From Aequorivita lipolytica (GTDB lineage: Bacteria; Bacteroidota; Bacteroidia; Flavobacteriales; Flavobacteriaceae), in assembly GCF_007997135.1 (NCBI RefSeq), contig NZ_VORU01000005.1, positions 1 to 64,000 of the forward strand: a DNA stretch of 64,000 nt, written 5' to 3'. This document shows positions 1 through 9,300 of the stretch, piece by piece. Positions within the stretch are counted from its first letter, which is position 1, and every line of letters begins with the position of its first letter. Below the pieces are notes generated by a model. It made no database searches, had not been told where the DNA came from, and worked only from the letters and a program-made list of their open reading frames with translations. Both the position numbers and the translations under genes were made by a program.

Positions 1-80
1 CAAATCGAGACAGCTACCTGTGTAGAAGTTATCAGTTGATTTTGAATATAGAATGTAGACAAAAGCCATATTCAAATATA

Positions 81-112
81 AAAAAAGCTCCTTCAATAAA
101 GAAGAAGCTTTT
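81..112 (-). terminator. Rho-independent terminator after tRNA-Leu
   Basis: Read on the minus strand, AGCTTCTTC and GAAGGAGCT form a nine-base-pair stem (one G-U) with a six-base loop, followed by a run of seven T. It lies just beyond the 3' end of tRNA-Leu and closes the tRNA-Gly/tRNA-Leu transcript. Confidence 0.75.
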
Positions 113-114
113 CG

Positions 115-198
115 TACTGATGGCGGGACTTGAACCCGCACGACCTAATGGTCACAGGATTTTAAGTCCGGCGTGTCTACCAATTCCACCACATCAGC
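115..198 (-). tRNA. tRNA-Leu (anticodon TAA)
   Basis: The minus strand gives an 84-nt class II tRNA. The acceptor arm GCTGATG pairs with CATCAGT (one G-U) and A is the discriminator. The anticodon loop contains CTTAAAA, so the anticodon is TAA. A short variable arm (TGACCATTAGGTCG) and the T-loop GGTTCAAGTCC follow. CCA is not encoded. It sits 67 bp downstream of tRNA-Gly and is probably co-transcribed with it. Confidence 0.95.
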
Positions 199-265
199 TT
201 AATTCGGTTGCCAGTTGCAACCGGGACTTAACAAAAAATGCCGAATTGCATCGGCATGTTGCTTG

Positions 266-338
266 AGCGAAAAACGGGATTCGAACCCGCGACCTCCACC
301 TTGGCAAGGTGGCGCTCTACCAACTGAGCTATTTTCGC
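266..338 (-). tRNA. tRNA-Gly (anticodon GCC)
   Basis: This is a 73-nt cloverleaf on the minus strand. Acceptor GCGAAAA pairs with TTTTCGC, the D-arm is GCTC/GAGC, the anticodon arm is CCACC-TTGCCAA-GGTGG and the T-arm carries GGTTCGAATCC. CCA is not encoded. Its 5' half (acceptor strand plus D-stem) is copied in the tandem array immediately upstream. Confidence 0.96.
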
Positions 339-485
339 ATTTTTAAATTCTGCGCTCTAACATCCCGATAGCTATCGGGAGAGCTATTTTCGCATTTTTA
401 AATTCTGCGCTCTAACATCCCGATAGCTATCGGGAGAGCTATTTTCGCATTTTTAAATTCTGCGCTCTAACATCCCGATAGCTAT
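326..485 (-). repeat. 55-bp tandem array of tRNA-Gly 5'-half fragments
   Basis: Units begin at 326, 381 and 436 (the third stops matching after 485) with an exact 55-bp period; the first unit starts inside the tRNA-Gly gene itself. Read on the minus strand, each interspaced copy has the tRNA acceptor strand plus first half of the D-stem (GCGAAAATAGCTC), then a palindrome (CCCGATAGCTATCGGG) where the tRNA has its D-loop, then the rest of the D-stem (TAGAGCGC) and a 13-bp AT-rich linker. The copies have no anticodon or T arm, so they are not tRNA genes. They lie between the probable promoter and the real tRNA, so should be transcribed with it. Confidence 0.9.
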
Positions 486-532
486 TTTCGAGTTTACTTT
501 TAATGAACGTCACTTCCTATTGAAAGCGGGAG

Positions 533-562
533 CAAATTTAAAAATTTTACTTCAAAAGCAAA
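533..562 (-). promoter_or_regulatory. Bacteroidetes-type promoter for the tRNA-Gly/Leu unit
   Basis: On the minus strand TTTG (562-559) is followed after 18 bases by TAAATTTG (540-533), matching the Bacteroidetes sigma-A pattern TTTG-N~19-TAnnTTTG. Transcription would start near 526 and run through the tRNA-derived array into tRNA-Gly and tRNA-Leu. This is a consensus match only. Confidence 0.6.
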
Positions 563-590
563 GTCTTTTTTGATAAATTATTAATGAATT

Positions 591-3233
591 TTACTTTTTA
601 AATTTTACCGATGCATTCCGCTGTAGCATCCGCCGAATCTCGTTCAGTTTCATTAACGCCTCTATGGGCGTAAGTGTATCAATATCAATATCTAATATTT
701 CTTCGCGTAGCTCTTCCAAAAGTGGATCGTCCAATTTAAAAAAGCTCAATTGTATTTCCTCTTTTGAAACTGCTTTCATTTCTTCTGTCAATTCTTCGGA
801 AGCGTGGCTTTTTTCAAGCCTTTTCAGAATTTTGTTGGCTCTTTGCAGCACCGCTTGCGGCATTCCAGCCATTTTCGCAACGTGAATTCCAAAACTGTGA
901 TGGCTTCCACCGGGAACCAATTTCCGAAGAAAAAGCACATTGTCTTTCAATTCCTTTACCGAAACATTATAATTTTTGATTCGTGCAAAAGTCTCCGTCA
1001 TTTCGTTCAATTCGTGATAATGGGTAGCAAAAAGCGTTTTTCCGCGCGAAGGATGCTCGTGCAGATATTCGCTAATGGCCCACGCGATTGAGATTCCATC
1101 ATAGGTACTTGTTCCACGGCCAATTTCATCCAAAAGAATCAAACTCCTTTCGGAAAGATTGTTGAGAATACTTGCCGTTTCGTTCATCTCTACCATAAAA
1201 GTAGATTCTCCCATCGAAATATTATCGCTCGCGCCAACGCGTGTAAAAATCTTATCAACACAACCCATCCGAACCGCAGAAGCTGGAACAAAACTGCCCA
1301 TCTGTGCCAGCAAAACAATTAAAGCCGTTTGCCGAAGAATGGCCGATTTACCACTCATGTTTGGCCCAGTAATCATAATGATTTGCTGGTTGTCGCGATC
1401 TAGAAAAACATCGTTTGCAATGTAGGGAGCGTCGGGAGGCAACTGCTTTTCAATTACAGGATGACGACCTTCCTTTATATCTAAGTCGAAAGTTTCATCT
1501 AAAAGCGGGCGCGTGTAATTTGCTTCTTTGGCCTGCGTTGCAAAAGAACACAAACAATCCATTTGCGCAATCAAAGCTGCATTTTGCTGTACGGAACCAA
1601 TAAACTGAAGCATCCAATCCACTAGCTTTCCAAAAATTTCCTGTTCCAAAGCCAGTATTTTTTCTTCGGCGCCTAGAATTTTTGTTTCGTATTCTTTCAG
1701 TTCTTCGGTTATATATCTTTCAGCGTTTACAAGTGTTTGCTTCCGAATCCATTCCTGCGGAACCTTGTCTTTATGGGTGTTTCTAACTTCTATATAGTAA
1801 CCGAAGACGTTGTTGGAATCAATTTTAAGGGAAGAAATTCCAGTGCGTTTGGTTTCGCGCTCCAGCATATCACCTAAATATCCCTTTCCGTTGGCTGAAA
1901 TATTTCGAAGTTCATCGAGTGTTTCGGAAAAACTTTCGGCAATTGAATTTCCTTTCAGAATATTCACCGGAGCATCCTCAAAAAGTGTTTCCTTTATTTT
2001 GTTCCGAAGTAATTCGCAATCATGCAATTGTTCGCCTATAATTTTGAGCGATTCGTTTTTAGAATTTAAGGCCAACGCTTTAATCGGAACTACAGCTTCC
2101 AAAGAATTTTTAAGCTGAATAACCTCGCGTGGATTCACTTTGCCTGTCGCTACTTTTGAAATCAATCGCTCCAAATCGCCAATGCGTTTGGTGTATTGTT
2201 GGGTTTTTTCTAAAACCACGGGATTGTCGAGCAGAAAACTTACAACCTCGTGCCGACGTACAATTTTTTCAGCATTTTTAAGCGGAAGTGCCATCCAGCG
2301 TTTCAAAAGTCTGCCGCCCATCGGCGAAATGGTTTTGTCAATAACATCCAAAAGCGTAACGGCATTCTGCTGATTGGAATGGTAAAGTTCCAAATTACGA
2401 ATGGTGAAACGGTCCATCCAAACGTATTCGTCTTCTGCAATTCGCGATAAACGTGAAATATGCTGCAGTTTGGTGTGCCGCGTTTCACTTAAATAATGAA
2501 GTGCGGCTCCGGCGGCAATAATGCCCTCGTCCAAATGGTCCACGCCAAAACCTTTCAGATTTTTTGTGTCGAAATGTTTCGTAAGCGTTTCAAAGGCATA
2601 ATCGTTTTGGAAAATCCAATCTTCCAAATGGAAAACGTGATATTGGTTCCCGAAAGTTTCAGAAAAAAGCTTTCGCTTCTGTTTCGAAAAAAGCACTTCC
2701 GAAGGGTTGAAATTCTGAAGCAGTTTGTCAATATATTCCGCAGAACCCTCAGAAACTAAGTATTCTCCAGTGGAAACATCTAAAAAAGAAACACCGACTT
2801 TCGGATCTTTAGAGAGATTCCCGCCTGCGCGGGAACTAAAGTGAACAGCTGCCAAAAAGTTATTTGACTTCGATTTTAAAATATCATCGTTAAAAGCAAC
2901 CCCCGGTGTAATCAATTCCGTAACGCCACGTTTTACTATGGTTTTGGTCATTTTTGGATCTTCCAATTGATCGCAAATAGCAACGCGGCAACCGGCCATA
3001 ACCAGTTTTGGCAAATAAGTATTAAGTGAATGATGTGGAAACCCAGCGAGCTCAACATGGTCGCCACCATTGTTTCGGGCGGTAAGTGTAATATTCAAAA
3101 TTCCTGAGGCTCTTACTGCATCCTCTCCAAAAGTTTCGTAAAAATCGCCCACGCGAAACAGCAGCAAAGCATCGGGATACTTTGCTTTAATGGTATTGTA
3201 CTGCTTCATTAACGGGGTTTCCTTTTTGGGCAT
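591..3233 (-). CDS. mutS: DNA mismatch repair protein MutS
   Basis: MutS recognises mismatches as a dimer and couples ATP binding to recruitment of downstream repair factors. The protein is 880 residues, normal for the family. The mismatch-probing Phe-X-Glu motif (FYE) is at residues 31-33, the connector, lever and clamp regions follow, and the P-loop TGPNMSGKS is near residues 619-628 with the [12 protein letters not shown] Walker B/signature after it. The P-loop ends GKSA rather than the usual GKST. The start at 3233 puts FYE at the usual distance. Codons around 2818-2835 contain a short REP-like palindrome (TTCCCGC-CTGC-GCGGGAA), encoding an Arg-Ala-Gly-Gly insertion between the mismatch-binding and connector domains. 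It is transcribed alone; the tRNA promoter lies beyond its 3' end. Confidence 0.97.
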   Translation of the reverse strand: MPKKETPLMKQYNTIKAKYPDALLLFRVGDFYETFGEDAVRASGILNITLTARNNGGDHVELAGFPHHSLNTYLPKLVMAGCRVAICDQLEDPKMTKTIVKRGVTELITPGVAFNDDILKSKSNNFLAAVHFSSRAGGNLSKDPKVGVSFLDVSTGEYLVSEGSAEYIDKLLQNFNPSEVLFSKQKRKLFSETFGNQYHVFHLEDWIFQNDYAFETLTKHFDTKNLKGFGVDHLDEGIIAAGAALHYLSETRHTKLQHISRLSRIAEDEYVWMDRFTIRNLELYHSNQQNAVTLLDVIDKTISPMGGRLLKRWMALPLKNAEKIVRRHEVVSFLLDNPVVLEKTQQYTKRIGDLERLISKVATGKVNPREVIQLKNSLEAVVPIKALALNSKNESLKIIGEQLHDCELLRNKIKETLFEDAPVNILKGNSIAESFSETLDELRNISANGKGYLGDMLERETKRTGISSLKIDSNNVFGYYIEVRNTHKDKVPQEWIRKQTLVNAERYITEELKEYETKILGAEEKILALEQEIFGKLVDWMLQFIGSVQQNAALIAQMDCLCSFATQAKEANYTRPLLDETFDLDIKEGRHPVIEKQLPPDAPYIANDVFLDRDNQQIIMITGPNMSGKSAILRQTALIVLLAQMGSFVPASAVRMGCVDKIFTRVGASDNISMGESTFMVEMNETASILNNLSERSLILLDEIGRGTSTYDGISIAWAISEYLHEHPSRGKTLFATHYHELNEMTETFARIKNYNVSVKELKDNVLFLRKLVPGGSHHSFGIHVAKMAGMPQAVLQRANKILKRLEKSHASEELTEEMKAVSKEEIQLSFFKLDDPLLEELREEILDIDIDTLTPIEALMKLNEIRRMLQRNASVKFKK

Positions 3234-3347
3234 TTTTTATTTTTTATTCTAATTGTTTATTTAAGTGATAAATGTAACGAAAATGCCTTTTTATTTAAAA
3301 TGAAGGGGTTGGGAATTATTGGGTTTTATCAACAATTCCCGCACCAC

Positions 3348-3405
3348 TTTGCACCTCTGCGCCTTTGCGAGAAAAATTTGCACGCAAAGGCGCTAAGACG
3401 CTAAG
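3348..3405. repeat. Dispersed inverted-repeat element, copy 1
   Basis: GCGCCTTTGCG (3359-3369) and CGCAAAGGCGC (3383-3393) form an 11-bp perfect inverted repeat, flanked by CTAAGACGCTAAG. A closely related element lies at 26232-26290. Both are intergenic. This looks like a family of non-autonomous repeats scattered in intergenic DNA. Confidence 0.75.
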
Positions 3406-3449
3406 AGCTACCTTTCACAATTAACTTTTAACAACTAACTTTGCCCCCT

Positions 3450-4016
3450 ATGAAAAATCGCAAACTAAAAAACAGCGAACTGGACCGAATAAACACCGAA
3501 GAATACAAAGCTTCGGAAAAAACGCCGTTGATAATTATTCTTGACAACATCAGAAGCTTGAACAACATCGGCTCTGTATTCCGCACAGCGGATGCTTTTT
3601 TGGTGAAGAAAATATATCTCTGTGGCATTACTGCACAGCCACCGCACAAAGATATCCAGAAAACCGCTTTGGGAGCGACTGATAGTGTGGATTGGGAATA
3701 TGCTGAAAATACGTTGGATGTGGTTTCAAAACTTCAAAATGAAGGTGTTTTTGTGGCCTCCATCGAGCAAGCGGAACTTGCCGTTAACCTCACCGATTTT
3801 TCTGTTCAAAAAGAATTGACTTATGCTGTGATATTTGGAAATGAAGTGAAAGGTGTGCAGCAAAAAGTGGTTACTTCCAGCGATGCGGTGATTGAAATCC
3901 CACAGTTTGGAACAAAACATTCATTAAACATTTCGGTAAGCGTAGGAGTTGTGGTTTGGGATTTATTCGTGAAGCTGAAAAACTTAAAAAGATATTCTCT
4001 TCAAAAAAAGCGGTGA
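3450..4016 (+). CDS. TrmH/SpoU-family RNA 2'-O-methyltransferase
   Basis: This protein is predicted to transfer a methyl group from S-adenosylmethionine to a ribose 2'-OH of tRNA or rRNA. The knotted SPOUT motifs are visible: NIRSLNNIGSVFRTADAF near residues 30-48, IFGNEVKGV near 130-138 and the terminal IPQFGTKHSLNISVSVGVV stretch. At 188 residues it has only the catalytic domain and no N-terminal RNA-binding extension. I choose ATG 3450 over an in-frame TTG at 3441. TAACTTTG at 3436-3443 matches the -7 box but lies so close to the ATG that the mRNA would be almost leaderless. Substrate cannot be assigned. Its last 16 bp overlap the 3' end of the convergent prenyltransferase gene. Confidence 0.88.
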   Translation: MKNRKLKNSELDRINTEEYKASEKTPLIIILDNIRSLNNIGSVFRTADAFLVKKIYLCGITAQPPHKDIQKTALGATDSVDWEYAENTLDVVSKLQNEGVFVASIEQAELAVNLTDFSVQKELTYAVIFGNEVKGVQQKVVTSSDAVIEIPQFGTKHSLNISVSVGVVVWDLFVKLKNLKRYSLQKKR

Positions 4017-4912
4017 AGCAATAATTCCACGTGAATCAATACAATGCTGAAAACACCAAGCACGATGGCAAACTTTAGAATATTGTGTAAAATAATGTAA
4101 TGTATTTTGTTTTTTGAATACCATAAAACCGCAAGAAACACAGCCAATCCAGCAATGCTTGCGTAAAAATAATAATCCATGTAGCCTATTTCTTCCTTAA
4201 ATTTTGTGATCAGCAGAAAGATTGGCGCTAGCGTTAAAATACTTAAAACCGTAAGCATCCTTTTTGAAGTTCTTTCGCCATAAACCACGGGAATGGTATT
4301 GTAACCGTGGGTTAAATCTCCTTTTAGGTTTTCGAGGTCTTTTACCAATTCGCGCATGGAAATAAGCAAAAATAGAAAAGTGGCATGTACAAAAATGATG
4401 ACGTCAAAATTTCTGTAGTGCACAAAAATTGCAAAAAACGGAATAACCGCGAGAATGGCAGCCGTGATGTTTCCTATGAAAGGATATTTTTTCAGTTTAT
4501 GAGAATAGAACCAAAGAAAGAAGATGTAAATCGAGAAAAAAAGGACGGCTCTAAATGAAACATAGCTCGCAAAAATGACCGACAAAAAGTTGAGCACAAA
4601 ATAGGCCGATAGCTTTGTACGCTGACTAACGAGCTTGTCGAGCATCGTTTTTCGGGGACGGTTTATCAAATCCTTTTCGCTGTCGTAAAAACTGTTGATG
4701 ATGTAGCCGCTTGCAATTGCTGAAGAAGAAGCAAGTACCAACATGAGCAAATTAACATCAAACAAAACATCGCGAACGCGCAAATCTGGAGCCAAAATGT
4801 AAATACTCGTAAGATATTGGGCAATTACAATTATGAGAATATTGTAGCCGCGAACCACAGAAAACAAGCTGAAAAACTTTAGGAGGAAGAGTTTTTGTTT
4901 TCGGTTCAACAT
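4001..4912 (-). CDS. UbiA-family prenyltransferase (geranylgeranylglycerol-phosphate geranylgeranyltransferase-like)
   Basis: This is an integral-membrane aromatic or lipid prenyltransferase of 303 residues with eight or nine hydrophobic segments. The first Asp-rich motif is seen as NSFYDSEKDLINRP (around residues 67-80) and the second as VKDLENLKGD (around 190-200); these bind Mg-prenyl diphosphate. Bacteroidetes members next to mevalonate genes are usually annotated as geranylgeranylglycerol-phosphate geranylgeranyltransferase, but the acceptor is not proven. The gene follows mevalonate kinase by about 50 bp on the same strand, which fits an isoprenoid operon. The first Asp motif lacks the leading Asp of the canonical NDxxD. 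Confidence 0.82.
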   Translation of the reverse strand: MLNRKQKLFLLKFFSLFSVVRGYNILIIVIAQYLTSIYILAPDLRVRDVLFDVNLLMLVLASSSAIASGYIINSFYDSEKDLINRPRKTMLDKLVSQRTKLSAYFVLNFLSVIFASYVSFRAVLFFSIYIFFLWFYSHKLKKYPFIGNITAAILAVIPFFAIFVHYRNFDVIIFVHATFLFLLISMRELVKDLENLKGDLTHGYNTIPVVYGERTSKRMLTVLSILTLAPIFLLITKFKEEIGYMDYYFYASIAGLAVFLAVLWYSKNKIHYIILHNILKFAIVLGVFSIVLIHVELLLHRFF

Positions 4913-4961
4913 AAAATTTAAAAATTGAAGGAATCAGAAAGAACTTCAGAAAAAGCTATTG

Positions 4962-5900
4962 CTAAAAACTATAAACCACTTCCAGTTTATAATCTTTCAA
5001 GGCTTTGCGCGCTTTATCAATATCTTCTGTAAAGCCGAGCATATAGCCTCCACCGCCAGATCCGCAGAGTTTTAGATAGTATGCGTTGCTGTCAATTCCT
5101 TTTTTCCATAGTTTGTGGAATTGTGCAGGAATCATAGGTTTAAAATTATCGAGCACCACTTTTGAGAGTTGCTTGATGTTTCCAAAAAGTGATTTTACGT
5201 CGCCTTGCAGAAAATCTTCTACGCAGGCGTCAGTATGTTTTGTGAATTGGTTCTTCAGCATATTACGGAAACCTTCCTGCTTCATATTCTCCATAAAAAT
5301 CTGAACCATCGGCGCGGTTTCACCAGTGCTGCCGCTATCCAATAAAAAGACGGCACCTTTTCCATTTTCGGTTTGTGAAGGTATTCCGGCAGGTTCAATA
5401 TTGTCTTTGGAATTGATTAAAATAGGAAGGCTCAAATAACTATTCAAAGGATCCAAACCCGAAGATTTTCCGTGGAAAAAAGATTCCATTTCAGCAAAAA
5501 TAGCTTTTAAAGTGAGTAATTTTTCACGTGTTAGATTTTCAAGAACGGTTATTTTATCATTGGCATACTTATCATAAATGGCCGCCACCAAAGCACCGCT
5601 GCTTCCTACACCGTAACCTTGCGGAATACTGCTATCAAAATACAGCCCCCTTTCTACGTCATTTTTCAAAGCTTCCATATCAAAAGAAACCAATTGCGGG
5701 TTTTCAGTTTGAAGCGTCTCCAAATAGCCAGAAAACCTTTTAAGGCCTGCGTTTGATTTATGGGTAGATACAGTGTGGTGAGCATCAATCTTCAGCGCAC
5801 CTTTATAAAAATTGTAAGGAATGGAAAGTCCTTTGGAATCTTTAATAATTCCATATTCGCCGAAAAGTAAAATTTTTGAGTAAAAAAGGGGGCCTCGCAT
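4962..5900 (-). CDS. mvk: Mevalonate kinase (GHMP kinase)
   Basis: It phosphorylates mevalonate with ATP in the mevalonate pathway to isopentenyl diphosphate. GHMP motif 2 is PQGYGVGSSGALVAA (around residues 93-108) and motif 3 is CGSGGGGYMLGF near the C terminus; FHGKSSGLDP carries the substrate-facing region. I prefer the ATG at 5900 (MRGPLFYSKILLFGEYG), which puts the conserved GEYG motif at the correct distance; an upstream TTG at 5963 would add 21 residues of non-conserved, membrane-like sequence. The gene ends with TAG. It lies directly upstream of the prenyltransferase, and diphosphomevalonate decarboxylase is 3.7 kb further upstream on the same strand. Confidence 0.9.
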   Translation of the reverse strand: MRGPLFYSKILLFGEYGIIKDSKGLSIPYNFYKGALKIDAHHTVSTHKSNAGLKRFSGYLETLQTENPQLVSFDMEALKNDVERGLYFDSSIPQGYGVGSSGALVAAIYDKYANDKITVLENLTREKLLTLKAIFAEMESFFHGKSSGLDPLNSYLSLPILINSKDNIEPAGIPSQTENGKGAVFLLDSGSTGETAPMVQIFMENMKQEGFRNMLKNQFTKHTDACVEDFLQGDVKSLFGNIKQLSKVVLDNFKPMIPAQFHKLWKKGIDSNAYYLKLCGSGGGGYMLGFTEDIDKARKALKDYKLEVVYSF

Positions 5901-6375
5901 AGATTGTGTTCTTGTAACTATAAAAATACAGGTTTTTATTCTTAAAACTGAAATCTGCCACAAAGATAACCATTAAAACAATTATAGTTTCAGAAATATA
6001 TGTGAATAAATCCATTCACCAATCTCTTCAATAAACTGTATTTAAGCCTGGTAATATTGTTTTTATGAAACTAGATAAAGCATCGATCCATTGATATATC
6101 ACACAAAATTGCACCCAGTGAAATTTTCTCACTCCTCTCTGAGCCTTTTATAAATCACTACTCTTTTGAGTTTCTGCTTCCAATGGAAAGAGTGACAATC
6201 CACTCTACCATCCCCATCTTGATCAAAACATTAACAATCAAACTTGGACGGAAATTAAAGAACAAGACCCGTGCATTCAAAAAAAATCGTCACAAAATAC
6301 CCCAATAGAAAATAAATTGTATCTTTCAATACAATATCCCCGGCTAGGTTTTATCTTTTGAAGCATTACTGTAGT
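5901..6375. other. Divergent intergenic region between mevalonate kinase and the CHAT gene
   Basis: These 475 bp are AT-rich and carry no ORF or gene remnant I can support on either strand. They must hold the divergent promoters of mvk (minus) and the CHAT protein gene (plus). TATCTTTC near 6330 is one mismatch from a -7 box for the plus-strand gene. No terminator or repeat is evident. Confidence 0.5.
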
Positions 6376-9300
6376 ATGGTATCCATAAACCGGAAATTTC
6401 TTTTTGTCTTTCAATTTTTTTTTCTTTTCGCATTTTCCGAAGGATTCTCACAGGAAAATACTGCTACCGTAAAAGAAATCCAAAATCTCGTTGAACAAGA
6501 TTCTTTAGTAAAAGCACGATCAGAAGTTTTAAAGAGTATTGCCTATTACAAAGTTGAAAAAAATTACGATAGTCTTTACAACTACATTCAGTTTGAAGGA
6601 AGTTTTAAGCTGAACAAAGGCGACAAAAAACTGGCCATTAAAAAAGCGGAAAGTCTTACCGAGCAAATAATTGAAAACGCCTCTCCACATTTTGTTGTCG
6701 AGGCTATTACTGAATTAGGCTGGATTTACGATGATGCCGGGCAACATCAAGAAGCCTATAATCTGCTTGAAACAGCCATTCCCTTCGCACTTCGCAATAA
6801 AGAACCGCAAAATACAGACGTTGCAGGTGTGGAGTACCGTCGCGGGTATTACGCCTCCAAAATGGGCGATTTTCCTTTGGCAAACAAACATTACCAAAAG
6901 GCATTACGCCTATTGAAAAAAAGCGGAAAGGAGGACTATGTTTTTTACAATCAAGTTTTCAACGCTTTGGGTGGAATGATGTGGCAGGAAGCAAAACTGG
7001 ACAGTGCAAAATTCTACTTTCAAGAAGCCGTGAAGGTATTGGAGAAAACGGACGATACCGATATTATGAACCGTTATTACCGTCCCTCACTGGTAAAAAT
7101 GAACCTTGCAGTTTTGTGGAACGCGTTGGGTAAAAACCAGGAAGCCATTGCAATTTCAGAAGAAGCGCTCGCCGGATTTCAAGAATATATAAACCGCTCA
7201 ACAGATGAGGCGCGAACCTTTAAAGCAAAAAACCACCAATGTGTGGTTATAGATAATATGGCCACGTTTTATAACACATTGGGCGAATATTCCCGGTCAC
7301 AGGAACTCATTGAATATTCCTTTGAACAGAAAAAAAGGTTATTTGAGAAGAATGACATCAACCTCATCATTTCAAATATCATTCTTGCAGAAGCCAAAAC
7401 GGCAAGTCGCGATTTTGAAGGTGCCGCAGAAAATGCCGATCAAGCACTGGAACTTTTAAAAACCAGTCCCGGCGCCGATTTATACTGGGAAGCCGCAGCC
7501 CTATCAACTCGCGCCACCATTTATGAATTTATGGGCGATGTTGAAAACGCAGCCAAATTCTATGAAAAGGCTGAAACCGTCTATCGAAAATCCATGGGAA
7601 CTACTTACACCAAGGATTTTCTGGACAATATTTTGGAATACTCCCTTTTTTCTGCAAAAAACCAAAAAAAGGAGAAAGCAATTGCATTGGCGAAGGAAAC
7701 CTATGACTTTACGCATACCGGCGATTTTAAAAACACCCTTCAGGAATTTTATCATATCATCAATTTAGCGCAGGTGCATTACCTGCTGAAAAATTATAAA
7801 GAAGCAGAAAAGTACAGTGACGAAGCACTCCTTTTCAACGTTTTAAAAGAAGGCGAGAAAATAAGCGCTACCGATTCTATTTTAAGCCAGTACCGAAAAC
7901 CACAGGCGTTGCTGATTAATGCGGCCTCAAAATATTATTCAGCAGAAAATAAAAATCCATTTTTCTTAAAAGAACTGTTGCAGCAGGTAGAAGAAGGGAT
8001 TTCTATTCTTGACCAACGAAAAAAAGTAGTAACCAACCACGAAGATGTTACCCTCCTCATTACCGAAAATGAAGAACTTTTAACTTTTGCTGGAAAACTG
8101 AGACTTGAGCTTTTTGAATCTACCAAAGACCAAATGTATCTGGACAAGCTTATTGCACTGCACGAATCCAGCATTTACAACCGAATCCGTTCGCGTTTAA
8201 ACCTTCGTGAGAACGTGGCTTTTCAGAATATACCCAAAGAAGTTTTAATACGCGAAAAGCAGCTGAAAGATAAAATGGTTAGTTCACTGAACGATTCCGA
8301 AAGCGGCAGCATTACTACATTTTTTGAAGCTTCAGAGAATTGGGAACGCTTTTTAGATTCCCTAAATCTCAATTTTCCAAAATACTACAAAATGCGCTAT
8401 GCAACTTTGGAAGAACCTATTGATGACCTACAAGAAAAAATTCCTGAAAACACAACAGTAGTTCGCTATATATTTATAGAAGACCAACTGTATGTATTTG
8501 TGGTTTCCAACGTGCTTAAAAAAATGATTCGCTTGAATTATGCTACCGTTGCCAACCATATTTCAAATCTTAAAAACGATGAGTTTTCAGTTGAAAAAGC
8601 ACGACCCTTGCTTTATGAATTGTATCGCGCACTATGGTTTCCGCTTGAAAAATATGTGTTGACCCCAAAAGTGGTGATAGTTCCAGACCGCGAATTATTT
8701 AACCTCAGCTTTGAAACCCTAACCCCAAAACCATTAAAGAATTTTCAGGAAATGGCAACAAACAGTTTACTGGCGAAGTATGAAATTTCATATAATTTTA
8801 GCCTGCTGCTCTACAAAGACAAAGGAAACGTTGCAAATTATTCTTCAGACTTTATTGCCTTTGCGCCTGGTTTTAATAAAAAGATGAAAGATGATTATAA
8901 ACTTGCCATAAAAGATTCGGTAAAATTGGACAAAAGCTATCTCACGCTACTGCCGCAGCCTTTTAGCGAAGATTTGGTAAAACAATATTCTAAAATTTTC
9001 AACGGTAATTATTTTATAAATGAAAATGCAAGTAAAGAACTGTTTATAAACCAAGCCAAGGAACACAAAATAATCCATATTGGCACCCACGCCGAGAGCA
9101 ATAACATAAGCCCAGAACTCAGCCGCCTTATTTTTGCAAAAAAGACAGGTGCCAAAGAAAATTATGATGAAAATTCACTGTATTCCTTCGAAATTTATAA
9201 TATAGACCTCTCCTCCAATCTCGCTATTCTAACGGCCTGTGAAACTGGAAAGCCCACTTATCAAGCCGGCGAAGGAATGATTTCTTTGGCACACGCTTTC

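Noticed and set aside
326-485. CRISPR array
   Set aside because: The period is an exact 55 bp with no variable spacers, and the units are tRNA-Gly fragments.
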